Shown here in pieces: positions 48,212 through 59,400 of a stretch of 64,000 bases of DNA. Each line of letters begins with the position of its first letter. The stretch's first letter is position 1. The translations under genes were made by a program, and so were the position numbers. The notes beneath the pieces are model-generated. The model saw only the letters and a program-made list of their open reading frames with translations, was not told where the DNA came from and ran no database searches. This DNA is from Sipunculus nudus (Eukaryota; Annelida; Sipuncula; Golfingiida; Sipunculidae), in NCBI GenBank assembly GCA_026874595.1, contig CM049311.1, positions 69,111,453-69,175,452 on the forward strand. Direction: 5' to 3'.

Positions 48212-48883
48212 CTCCTTTCACACACATGCACACACACATATTTATGTATGTTAAGTGGGAATTAACGCAATAACTGAATTCCTGATAAAAGTCTTATGAA
48301 AAAGCCTCTCAAATTTATAGAGTTGAGATATATACAATAATATACGGATAATATATACGGATAAAAAGTTCATGGTTTTCTTGTAACGTTTATGTTAAAC
48401 GTTATTGGTTATAAGTAAAGATTTAAACAGGCCTTTTCATATTATAAAATAAATACTCCCTGTTCACAGTTACGTTAAAAAACCAGCTCGTTCCTCTGTG
48501 ACAATCGATATGCATCTTGTTTATAGTCGTATTGATTTCTTAAAATGATTGCGCTCCTGTAACACGACGCTGTCTGAGTTTTTACCTCACTGCGCAGATG
48601 TAGGCATGCACAAGACAGCTTACAGACTTGACACATGAGACATAAATATCTCTACCGAAAATAAATTTAATTTTAGGTGAATTCTCTTTAGCTTTTCAAA
48701 AGTATATAGTTTTCAGATAAACAACATTTTATATTGGACAATGGACCGACCCAGCGGAGTTAGACACAGGCCGGGCCCCGGGCCAGTACATCTGCATGTA
48801 ATGGTTAAAAAAAAATGACATTTGCAGAATGTGTATAGTGGTGCAATGCAATGTTTGTGTACCTTGGCAAACGTTTAGTCTAA

Positions 48884-48937
<54 letters not shown>

Positions 48938-49512
48938 AATATATATACTTCACATTAATAGCAAGTACATTTGTGTATAATTTTGTGTTAATTTGGGATG
49001 TAACAATAAGCAGTTTTTGGTTATTTTGATCACACAAATAAGTAAAATCTTAATACAAAACGCCTAAAATAAGATCGTTTATATACATTACAGTGCTTGG
49101 TTGGGCAAACACATCTTGTCCACCATATTTTTTTTATTTCCCTGCATATGCAAGCGTGTTTGTGAAAATCGTCAAAGGCTGTATATATATGGTTATAGCT
49201 TCCATACAAAAAATTATTGAGAAATTAAATTGATTGTACAATAGGCTTTTCATGAATTCTATTCTTGTCTAATGTCATGTTTTAATATGTATTCGGGATA
49301 AATCCTTTATTATATGTTTATATCTTGCCTGGGGGAGGGGGACGGAAGGAAAAAATCACAAAGTGAGCGCGAGAGAAATATTACAAGCAAGATGTAGAAA
49401 TAGAGTGGCGGATCCAGAAATATGAGAACAAGGGAGTGCTAATATGGGTTAGCGGAAAGTGGGTATATTAAGAATTAATAAGTTCTTTTGTTCTTTTTTT
49501 AACAATTTTCTG

Positions 49513-49557
<45 letters not shown>
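46826..49557. repeat. Five (TA)n microsatellites and one (AG)n in the inverted-repeat spacer
   Basis: (TA)n at 46826-46849, 46978-47011, 48152-48208, 48887-48931 and 49515-49557; (AG)n at 46849-46892. The stretch between them is AT-rich with no exon seen. The motif CTGAAGAAAAACAACACTG at 46956 also flanks the (TA)n at 10030. Confidence 0.9.
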
Positions 49558-49559
<2 letters not shown>

Positions 49560-49898
49560 GTTTTTTACTAGTATACATGGGGAGGGTCTTCCTCCCATAT
49601 TGAAAAAAATTATAAACTGTTTCCTCGAAGTTATGACCCGGCAGAGTGTTATAACGGAAAGACTCGATCCGTCGGTAAAGAAATTTTGGGTGCCGTCTTA
49701 ATTATTGAGCATATCACGTACAGATATGCACATTATGAATTAAAAAGTAACAAACTGTGGTTAATTTGATAATTTAATAGCTAGGGAATAAAATAATCTG
49801 AAAAAAATGAAAATTAATTACAAATATCTGAGAAAAATTAAGTAAAAAGAGAGATGTTTCAGCTCAAGGGGGGGGGCACCCCTTTTGATCCACCACTG
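49403..49898. mobile_element. MITE related to the CAG-GCGGATCCAG family, with internal (TA)n
   Basis: Left end GAGTGGCGGATCCAG; right end GATCCACCACTG, whose complement is CAGTGGTGGATC. A G-run lies next to the right end, as in the other copies. It ends 2 bp before arm 2 of the long inverted repeat. Confidence 0.6.
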
Positions 49899-49900
49899 TC

Positions 49901-50480
49901 ATACAATATGATCAAATTGACCACATCTGTATGAGGGAAAGCAGCAAGCCTAATAGATCTTTATGGCATCGATTTCTAGGTATTTTCCTTAAGATAATGA
50001 ACAGATCCAGTCATTTCTATCATTAGGCTTTTCCTTTTGGCAATAAAGAGGTCGTGAATGCTGGATACCATCTCAAGGTCTTAGGGTCCGGCCCGATTGC
50101 AGTGAATGCAGACATACAGCAGGCTTTCATATGCATGGAGAGTGCGATTCCGTCCCACAGTGCACCGCGGTAGGTCTTCCATATTGTAAACAGGTCATGA
50201 CTGCCTGTCTTAGAGGATCCGCGAGGAAAAAGAATCAAAATATTATATATTTGAAGTAGGAAAGTACAATCAAACTTGTAGACGGTTAGTAACGGTTCTC
50301 TAGATAAGCCAGGTGCAGTTTTTGTAAGCGATTAGGCCTGTCATCTCAGCTGAGGACCCCAACCCCATCGTTACATATTTTGTAACGATGGTGCTCTTAG
50401 GATTTGGCAGATGTGCCATGGACCCTACGTGTCCGTCCATCAGGTCCAACATAGGACACAAGGGTCCAGAGATGGACTAC
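49901..50480 (-). repeat. Right arm of the long inverted repeat
   Basis: Reverse complement of 45840-46418. Differences seen by eye are scattered single bases (for example AGATCT against AGGTCT near 49955), so homogenisation or recent origin is likely. Confidence 0.9.
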
Positions 50481-50499
50481 GTGCCTGGATCCCAGCCCC

Positions 50500-51890
50500 T
50501 TCTCTCTTAAAAACTACTTCAGTACCGTAAAAACTAAACAGTTACCGTAAAAACTGGACCAACTACCGGGGGGGGGGCGGATTTGCCACATCTATAAGGA
50601 TATATGTTTATGAGGTTTTCCAAAATATTGGTCCTGTGATCAGTTTGAAGCCAACCTATCTACCCAAACTGGTATTATCATCCATAAACTACTAGTAATT
50701 TGTGAAATCCTGTGACCTTGACCTTTGATCTCATGACCCCAAAATCAACAGTTCTTACTTTAGTGGTTGGCCAAATAAAAGTCAAGTTTGAAACTAATAT
50801 TTCAAACCAAACTGGTGTTATCATCAGGAAACTCATATGTGGATAGATGGCCCCCATGACCTTGACCTTTAACCTTGTGACCCCAAAATCCACAAGTTAC
50901 TTCTACTATTTGGCAGGTGAGCAACATCTGGAAGATAGAAGGTTTGGGACGGAAAGTTTGGCTAAAAATACATCAACAATCTTTTTAAAGAAGTGGGTCC
51001 TGTGACGTTGACCTTTGACCTTATGAACCAAAAATCAAAAGGGTTCAAACATTATTGGTAGGTCATATATAAGTCATAACCAATATGTCAACCAAATTTG
51101 AGTTATCATCCAGAAACAAATATGTGGATAGACGGGCCCCTGTGACCATGACCTTTGACCTTGCGACCCCAAATCAATCAGGTTCTTCCCCTATCGGCAG
51201 CTAAGCTATATGTGCAAGATGCAAGGTTTGGGATGAAAAGTTTGGCTAAAAATGCATCCACAATCTTTCTAAATAAGTGGTACTGTGACCTTGACCTTTG
51301 ACCTCATGACCCCAAAATTGAACAGAATCTTCCCCTTTTGGCAGGTTTGCAATATCTTGAAGATGAAAGGTTTGTGATGAAAAGTTTGGCTTCAAATGAG
51401 TCCTGTGACCTAGACCTTTGGACCCCAAAAACGACACAGTTCTTCCTTTTGTGGTGAGTCATATATAATTTAAGTTTGAAACCAATATGTCAAACTAAAC
51501 TGGATATTCATCTGGAAACTAATTTGTGAACAGATGGCCCCTGTGACCTTGTCCTTTGACCCAAAATTCATTTATGCTCTCTCCATACTGGCAAGTCAGC
51601 TAAATGCGCAAAATGGAAAGTTTGGGATGTAAAGATTGGCTTAAAATGCAGCCACAATATTTTTAAATAAGTGAGTCCTGTGACCTTGACCTTTGACCTT
51701 GTGACCCCAAAATCAAACAGGTTCTTGCTTTAGTGGTGGGCCATACGCAAGTCAAGTTTGAAATCCATGTGTCAATACAACCTGGAGTTATCATCTGGAA
51801 ACAAATTTGTGTGGATGGACAGATGAACAGACAGACAGACAAACAGACAGACAGGGTGACTGCTATATGGCATCCATGCACTTGTGATCA
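50500..51890 (-). mobile_element. Element E: ~140-bp tandem units with nuclear-receptor-like half-sites
   Basis: Eight units recur near 50708, 50857, 51001, 51141, 51285, 51405, 51540 and 51680, each with a version of TGTGACCTTGACCTTTGACC followed by TCATGACCCCAAAA. The right edge has (CAGA)n at 51825-51853 and a CATATAGCAGTCACC-like end on the minus strand, so the 5' end is on the right. No coding capacity. Confidence 0.75.
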
Positions 51891-51984
51891 ATAAACACAC
51901 CAGGTTTTGGGACAAAAGATGTAATTTCAGCTGAGAAACTGACATGATTGCTGTCATTTTAAAGTAAATAAAATAGAAAAATAT

Positions 51985-52357
51985 TCGTTAAAATAACAAA
52001 AAATACAGATGGCGCCACCACTTTTCAAAAACTGACAAAACTAGGCGTGGTCAATATTCAAGGCAAGATTCAAGACAATCCATGCATTAATTGTCAAGAT
52101 AACGGAGGTTTGTATTATATTTTTGATTATTCTGGGGGGTACTTTCAAGCCCCATTGCTCGGAGGATATAGGTCACAGTGACCTAATTTCAGGTTTCCAA
52201 GGAGATTTTTTATTGACCTCCTTGGATGTTCACTTAGAAGTTTCTAGGACCAGTAGTTACGATTTGTGCCCTGCTAACGGATGGCCGGACGGCCGAACAA
52301 ATGATGGACAAAGCGCCATTCCTAAACCTCAGTTGACTTAGTCAGCTGAGCTAAAAA
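51985..52357 (-). mobile_element. Truncated element C-like copy, reversed
   Basis: Minus-strand 5' end TTTTTAGCTCAGCTGACT at 52357, then CCTGAAATTAGGTCA-type and GTACCCCCCAGAAT-type unit landmarks. A GGCGCCACC box lies at 52011. Truncated at the left. Confidence 0.7.
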
Positions 52358-54419
52358 CCATCCCCTTCTCCCATTATGGAAACAATGATTTAAGTTTGAA
52401 AGACAGAATAAGCCTGGTGTTAAGCTTTTTATATTAATGACAACTTCATGAAAAGGTTCCATATTAATTAACCACTACTGACACCCGGTGGTGACAACAG
52501 ACACCACATGTTTGGGTCCAGAAAAGGCACAAGGAAAGATATGGTTTATTGCCTCCCCTGGGACAGTTTGGATTCATCCCGGTTTGTGTGTAGGATTGTG
52601 TGTGAGTTTGTTAATAACATAACAATCATGGATGGATTCTCATGAAAATTTTCTGGGCATATTAGCAAAGGAGAAATTGATTAGATTTTGTGGACCTGGC
52701 ACATGATTCAGACTAAGAATATTATCAAGGAATATTCACATATGTAGAGTCACGTATGCATGAATGAACCTGGGGATATGGTCTAAATATGAAAACATTA
52801 ACATAAGGTGGAGGCTTGCATTCCTTAGTATGCATATTTTTAGTTATATCTTGAGTGATTGGAGTATCCACATCATCTTCAAAAGAGAGGTTCCTGTAAG
52901 AGACTCTCACTGGCATCAAAATTCATTTTACAAAATCACATTTGGCCTTAAAACATCAGATGATTGCTATGAAGTACACATCCTGGTGAAAAGGTCTGAA
53001 GTGCATCTCTAGAATGTAACATTTAAGAATGTGTGATGGAATTAAGTGACAGAAGAATAGTCTGTCCTTTCCTACACTAGGTCCCACTGGCAGTACATGG
53101 CAGTACACTTCACTGAATATATGTTTTCTCTAATGGTCCACTTTGAATCTTGGACGAGCTTTTCATACTGCTGGAAAAGCATTTAATATGATAACACACT
53201 CACTAGTAATATTCAATTAAGAGAATTTATTCAGGACGATTCTGAATAGAATTAATATTCTCCATCTTACCAGTCAGTCCCTTCAGCTAAGAGCTTGCAT
53301 TGTGGCTATCTTTGGCAACATATTTAAATTTTTTTATTCCTAGCACCTGTACCTCACTCCTTAAGGGGTGTAACTATGCATTGAATTGCATGCACTGATT
53401 AAATTGTAATCAATTTTTAACCTGCAAAACAATTATTTTTGAATTTTTTTTGCTTGTACCATCCTGCAGTCCCCTCTTAGCTCTCAAATATGACGGAGCA
53501 GTTTGTGATGTTGAAGCTCTTCATCTTGTATGGATACTTAATCTACTTGAATCATTTGCTGGTGGACCACTCCACTCATAAAAGGTGGCAAAAACAGGGG
53601 GAACTACATTTTTCTTTTATTTACTGAAATTTAATAACATTTGTTCTGGTAAGGGCCCTCACTATTCACAGGCCTAAGGTCCTTTAGGTGCCTTAAAAGC
53701 TCTTTCAACTCTTGTGTACCAAATACAGGGGCGCCTACTTTATGTACGGTACAACATGGGCACCAACAATAATCCAAGTGGGAACACATAGGACATTTGC
53801 AGGGAACTGGTCATTGGAAAAAGGGACAATAAACTTGGGTTTATTCTTGCTAGGGAACCTGCATGCATTGAAACACCCAAAGGCATACAGTGAAGTACTG
53901 GTAAATGCTTCTGAAAAGACCCACATTGTTATGTGTGGGTACTACCCTTGGTAATTGTAGTGATATAAAAGACACTCATGTCTTCATAATCAATATTATC
54001 ATTTATTACTGGTACAGTACAGCATCTGTCAAACACATTTATGTCCAACAAAATTGACATACAAATGTGATAAACTTGTGTCCAGGTGAGACAGGACTGC
54101 ATCCGATTTTTTACATATTCAGAACCAGTCTAAGTAGACACTGGACTGATCACATATAATTCTGCTATTGCATGTGTGTTTATAATATGGTTTCAATTTT
54201 TAAACATCATACACATCAACAGTATGAACATACCTAATAAGTTTATTCATCGGTTTTTACACAATCAGTGCTGCCTCTGAGTTGTATGTACAAAATAAAT
54301 ACTATCTTCATAAAAATTCATCATCTCATCAGCAACAAAACATTTACATCTTGTTTATGAATTCTATCAGCACTTCATAAGCAATTCATGGTTTAATAAT
54401 TTCCAATTATATATATGTA
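52358..54419. other. Non-coding stretch
   Basis: No exon with splice signals or recognisable protein pattern seen. An open frame at 53712-53954 is not supported by any family resemblance. Confidence 0.5.
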
Positions 54420-54595
54420 CAGAGGAACCCCACCTTTCAACCACTACACAATGGCTACCACCCCACAATTATGACCACTTTTCTTGGTCCCGAATATATG
54501 ATCCAGGTAACTTAGAATTTAACAAATACGACCCCTAGAAAATGAGGACCACTTTTGTAAGTCCCCAGGGTGGTCACAATTGTGGGGTTCCACTG
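54420..54595. mobile_element. Tc1/mariner-like MITE, 176 bp
   Basis: Inverted ends CAGAGGAACCCCAC and, reverse-complemented, CAGTGGAACCCCAC are flanked by TA on both sides (54418-54419 and 54596-54597), the TA target duplication of Tc1/mariner elements. No transposase. Confidence 0.85.
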
Positions 54596-54874
54596 TATAT
54601 ATTTACTTCACTTCATTCCTGAAAGGCTTCATCAGCACCACGTCAGTGGTCTTAAATAATGTGTACATCAGGACACCTGCAGGAAGCATACAGGTACAGA
54701 GTTTATTCATTTCAGGTGCCATAAAATAATTATAAATAGCTTATGAAGGTAAGACACTAACATGGTGTCATCCTGCCCTGAAAGTGTAATTAATGAAAAA
54801 CGCAAGCACCTAGAGCATATATTACTGCAAAACTTGATTCAAAGCATCTGAATTTTGATTACAACTACTATGAA

Positions 54875-55800
54875 CTAGACATTTCTTGGCACCGCAGGTG
54901 AATAAGTCCCCCCATCTTCAGCAACAATTAATATCAGACCACACTCATAGAAAAGGTCACTCTCATAGAAATGGTCATGACCCCAATTTCAATATACATC
55001 ATCCCCTAACCCATGTCTATGTATTTGCATAATATGAAAGAAATCTGTCCATCAGTTTTTGACTTATAATGCTCCCAGTACTGTAAAGTGGCAATGATGG
55101 GGTATTAAACGGCACGAAAACAAGTAAAAGAATAACAGGTGGCGCTATCAGTTTCTGGTACATGACAACACTATCCAAGATCTTTGATCAAGTTGATTTT
55201 TGGACCAATCCATGCATCCCTTATTGAGATATTAATGATTTTGTGTAATTTTAACCATATATGGCAATATTCAAGGTCAAGGCCACTCTCATAGGAAAGG
55301 TCATGACCCCAATTTTAATAAACATCATCCCATAACCCATATCTATGTATATGCATAATATAAAAGAAATCTGTCCATTAGTTTTTGACTTGTAATGCTC
55401 ACAATACTGTCAAGTAGCAATTTTGGGGGTATTAAACGGCACAAAAACAAGTAAAGAATAATAGGTGGCGCCACCAGTTTCTGGAACCTGACAACCCTAT
55501 CCATGATCTCCCATCAACTTGATTTTGGGATCAATCCATGCAAGATTTCTTGAGATATTTAGGAATTTGTGTGATTTTCCACAAAATAAGACCTATTCAA
55601 GGTCAAGGACACTCTCCTAGTCAAGGTCATGACCTCATTTTAAATAGGCGTCGTCCTCTCACCCATATCTATACATATACAAAGTTTGGTAAAGATCCGT
55701 GAAATATTTTTTGAGTTATCACGCCAACAAGATTTATATGCGGCGGTGGCAGCGGGACCGGTATGAAAACATAGTATCCCCCGACTTTGTCTGGGGATAC
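54875..55800 (-). mobile_element. Element D, relative of element B
   Basis: The minus-strand 5' end at 55800 is a hairpin GTATCCCCAGACAAAGTCGG followed by GGGATACTATGTTTTC; element B has the same GTATCC..GGATACTATGTTTT layout. The left edge ends AAATGTCTAG then TT on the minus strand, like B's ATTCTAG/TT. Tandem ~310-bp units carry GGTGGCG and AAGGTCATGACC motifs. Confidence 0.75.
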
Positions 55801-56419
55801 AATTAATAAATATTTGTAAAGTAGTTGTGTAGCCTGTTGGTGCTGTAGACACTTCTACATGTTTCAATGAGTTCATAATTATGATTTCTTCTTCTGGTTT
55901 TTACAAATATATTTCTTGTGTAACCCCTAAGTGGTTTTTTCAACATCATGCCCATTTCAATGTAAGCATACAGTTATTGTGAGTACTGAAAATTTAAAAT
56001 CTTTTGTTATATTGCAGATTACAAGTATTTTCCATTCAGAGCAGTCCTATCATGACAAACCAAGGCTATATGGTGACTCGAAGGCAATCAGCAATGTAAC
56101 AGCTACTGAAAATCATACATTTTCACTCCAGATACTAAATCATCGCACATTCAAATTTATAGAGAAAAGAGAAATATTTATTTTTGAAAAGAATGTTTTA
56201 GAATTAATCAAGAATTCAAATTTCTTGAGAAAGTATTTTTTCATTTGAACATGTATCAACTCACTAGCCTTGTATTTAGAATAAAATCCTTAGCAATGAG
56301 CACCCTGTCTTGAACTTTTAACAAACAAATAACTTTTAAATGCTGCTATCAGTATGTTTAAAGAATGTGGTAAAACTCCAAATATACCTGTTTTTAATTA
56401 CAGGTATGTGCACTTAAGG
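55801..56419. other. Non-coding stretch, probable 3' UTR of the minus-strand gene
   Basis: TTTATT near 56172 (AATAAA on the minus strand) could be the poly(A) signal for the gene ending at 56420. The plus-strand open frame 55931-56248 shows no known domain. Confidence 0.35.
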
Positions 56420-59400
56420 TTATGGCCAGGTGACAGCAGTCCTTTTAAACTTTTTCTTTATGACTCCGTCTTCTTGTTCTTCTGTGTCTGCTGATTTCTG
56501 TAAAAAAAAAAAGACAAATTGTAGAATATCACACTGCTGCCATCTGCCGTCTGCGGCATGAACTATAATTTGATAAATATTTAAGTTGTGAATTCAAATT
56601 CTGGTTTACCTCGAAGATCCACGCCAAGTTCACAAGTTTTTGAACTTGTCCAAGAGCTTGGTTGAAGCAACGAGTGTAAAATTTGAGGAAAATTATGCAA
56701 TACTTCAATACTCAAAAGTTAGGGGTTCACAAAACATACATTTTGCTGATTTGAACTTCTCAGGGGGGGGGGTACATAATGATGAAAAAGATATCCATTT
56801 TTTTTTAAGTTTTTTTTCAATTTAATAAAATGTGAACAGTTGCAATAAAGTTCCCAGTCCACAGTTGGAAGGACTTAATAGGTTAGGTTGGTGGGGGGGG
56901 GGGGGTGGGGGTTGCGGGTGATACAAATGGGAGTTACAACACCCCTGTACCTCTTTATATATTTTCTTAATTAAATAAATGTAATGCAGTTGCAATACAG
57001 CTATTAACCCCAGTACTCAGGTGGAAGGACTCAATGGCGGGGATGGTGGGAGTTCCAACACTTTGCATGTACATACAGGATATGAAATTTATTCAGCAGC
57101 GCTGAAAGGAAAAAAAGTATTTATAATTATTAACTTTTTAAATCAGGCAGATAGATGGAATAACTAAGCAAATTCCAATGCCACTAAGACAGGAGAATAA
57201 TGAACAAATGTTTGCATTAGATTCTAATTTTTCATTACTATAATTTTATTTTTTCAAGTTTATAAATTTTGCTATGCATATACAGTATAACATATATACC
57301 TGAATATTTAAGTTGTTTCACAATTCTAAATTGATTCAGATATTATACCTATTTTGGTCTGGTGACATCACATCACAGATGAATTAATTTTTTTGTAAAA
57401 AATATTTTTTTTTAATTTGCAAAACAATACATATCTGAAACAACGGTTAATTCAGAATTCACAATTCTACATTGCACCTTTATATATTCATGATTTAGCT
57501 CATATATTATCAAAATATGCCTACTAATGCATTTAATTATATAAAAGATCTCCTTGGAAGATCACAAAAGGAATTTTATCATCTGAATACCAAATTTTGT
57601 AAGTGGTATTCCAATTCAACTGAAGCAAAGTTCAGAAGATATGGGTAACAGAGACCTAATTTCTGGTTTCCAAGAATATTATTCATGGACCTCCGTGGAT
57701 GTCAAGTAAGAAGATTCTAGTAGCAATGGTAATGATAAGTGCCGACCACATCTTTGAAGGTCTCAAAAATAGAGAACCAAGGGACCCATGGGTCACTGTG
57801 CTCAGCTGAAGGTGACCTTGAAGATAAAAATCTAAAATAATACCAAATGGAGATAAAGTCTTAGAGGAAAAGGTTATATAGGCCATGGCTGGTTGACATG
57901 ATTAGTTTGTATTGATGAGTAAGAAATTGTTTCAAATAATATTTTGTGACCAAACCATGCATTTCCTAATGTCAAAATTGAAGCATGTGAGCAGTTTGTG
58001 AACATTAGATGTATATTATATCCATGATCATTGGTTGGCTTTTTCATGAATTGTTGACAGTTCAGTAGTTTACACATATGTGTCAATTGGATCTATTTTT
58101 TTTTAATATATATTACAGATACAAGGATTAGGTGGGGGGAGATTAAAGATTGGAGTTACAGTATCTCTGTATTATTATTGTGTATATACATAGGATTTTC
58201 ACTTAATTCAACAATGCTTACATGATAAAAAAGTTCATTCACAATTATTTAATATTAAAACAAGGCCTACAGGCCTAATGCAAATTTGTGCAATCGGATA
58301 TACACAAGGTATAATGCTTCAATGCTAGACCATTCCTGTTCAAGTATATGTGTAATAATTATTGTAGATGGCGCCAGTGGTCTTGTACACGATAGAGCTA
58401 TCCGATATGTATGTATATGCTCAATTTCAGGCTGATATATAAAATTTGTCCATAGAAATAAGCAGGCTCATAGACTGTGCAAAATTCATTGTAGGTGGCG
58501 ACACCTGTCTTGTGAATGAGAAAGCCATCAATCGCTCATAGACAGGTCAAAATATCAGGCCAATACACCAAACTTCCCTTGAGTTTGATGCACTGGGCTG
58601 ACCAGGCTTAGGTGAGAAAGGCAGTGGCCCTGAGTGAACTGTGAAAAATTGCTGGCTTAAGCTACTGCACTGAGTGAATTCTTGACCTGTACCTGGCTAG
58701 ACTGAGTGAACCTCTGACTTGTACCTGGCTGCAATGAGTGAACTCTTGATCTATTGCATAATCTGACACAGTTGGCCGTCTGCCAAAGCTATAAATAGAT
58801 CCAGACTGACCTTTGGGGTGAAATCTGATGCAGTGGGCAGTCTGGCAAAGCTTTAAAATAGAATGCAGCTTCTGCACTGAGTGAACTCTTGACCTATACC
58901 TGGCTGCACTGAGTGAACTCTTGACCTGTTGCCTTATCTGATACAGTTGTCAGTCTGCAAAAGCTATAAATAGTTCAAGGCTGACCTTTTGCCTGTTGCA
59001 AAGTCTGTAAAGTTGGCAGTCTGCCAAGCAATTTAACCTGAAATCTAAATGTCCAGTGGCATGATGCAATAGATGCTGATAAATGGTGCCAGGCTAGATG
59101 TAACTGTTTCACACAGCTAACATATATGGAAAAATGACTCAATTCAATCTCCAAATTTCAGCCAAAAATCATTCATGTGTATCATTAAAGATTATTAATA
59201 TAAGAATTATTGTGCAGATTAAACGAATTGGCCTCAGTGGCATCAGTCGAAAACATTTTGCAGGTTTGTAACTCATATAGGAAAATACAGCAAAATGGCT
59301 AAGTTCAGCTTCCCGTAACTCAGCCAAAAATCTCTGAACCAAAACCATTTGAACAAACTTCAGAAAACACTACCCTAGGATCATTTCTGTGCAATATTAA

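Larger units (their letters stand above)
45840..50480. mobile_element. 4.6-kb structure with 579-bp inverted arms
   Basis: Arm 1 (45840-46418) and arm 2 (49901-50480) are reverse complements with only a few visible substitutions. The 3.5-kb spacer has no coding frame and five (TA)n tracts. It may be a fold-back or long-TIR non-autonomous transposon, or an inverted segmental duplication. No target duplication was found at the outer ends. Confidence 0.8.

Noticed and set aside
48729-49037. Open frames containing YIYIYIYI runs here, at 9944-10165 and at 49459-49701
   Set aside because: Translations of (TA)n microsatellites.
50678-51437. Minus-strand frames with VKGQGH-type repeats
   Set aside because: Arise from the ~140-bp element E units; frames break between units.
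55931-56248. 105-codon plus-strand frame
   Set aside because: AT-rich, no known domain or flanking splice logic, and overlaps the likely 3' UTR of the minus-strand gene.
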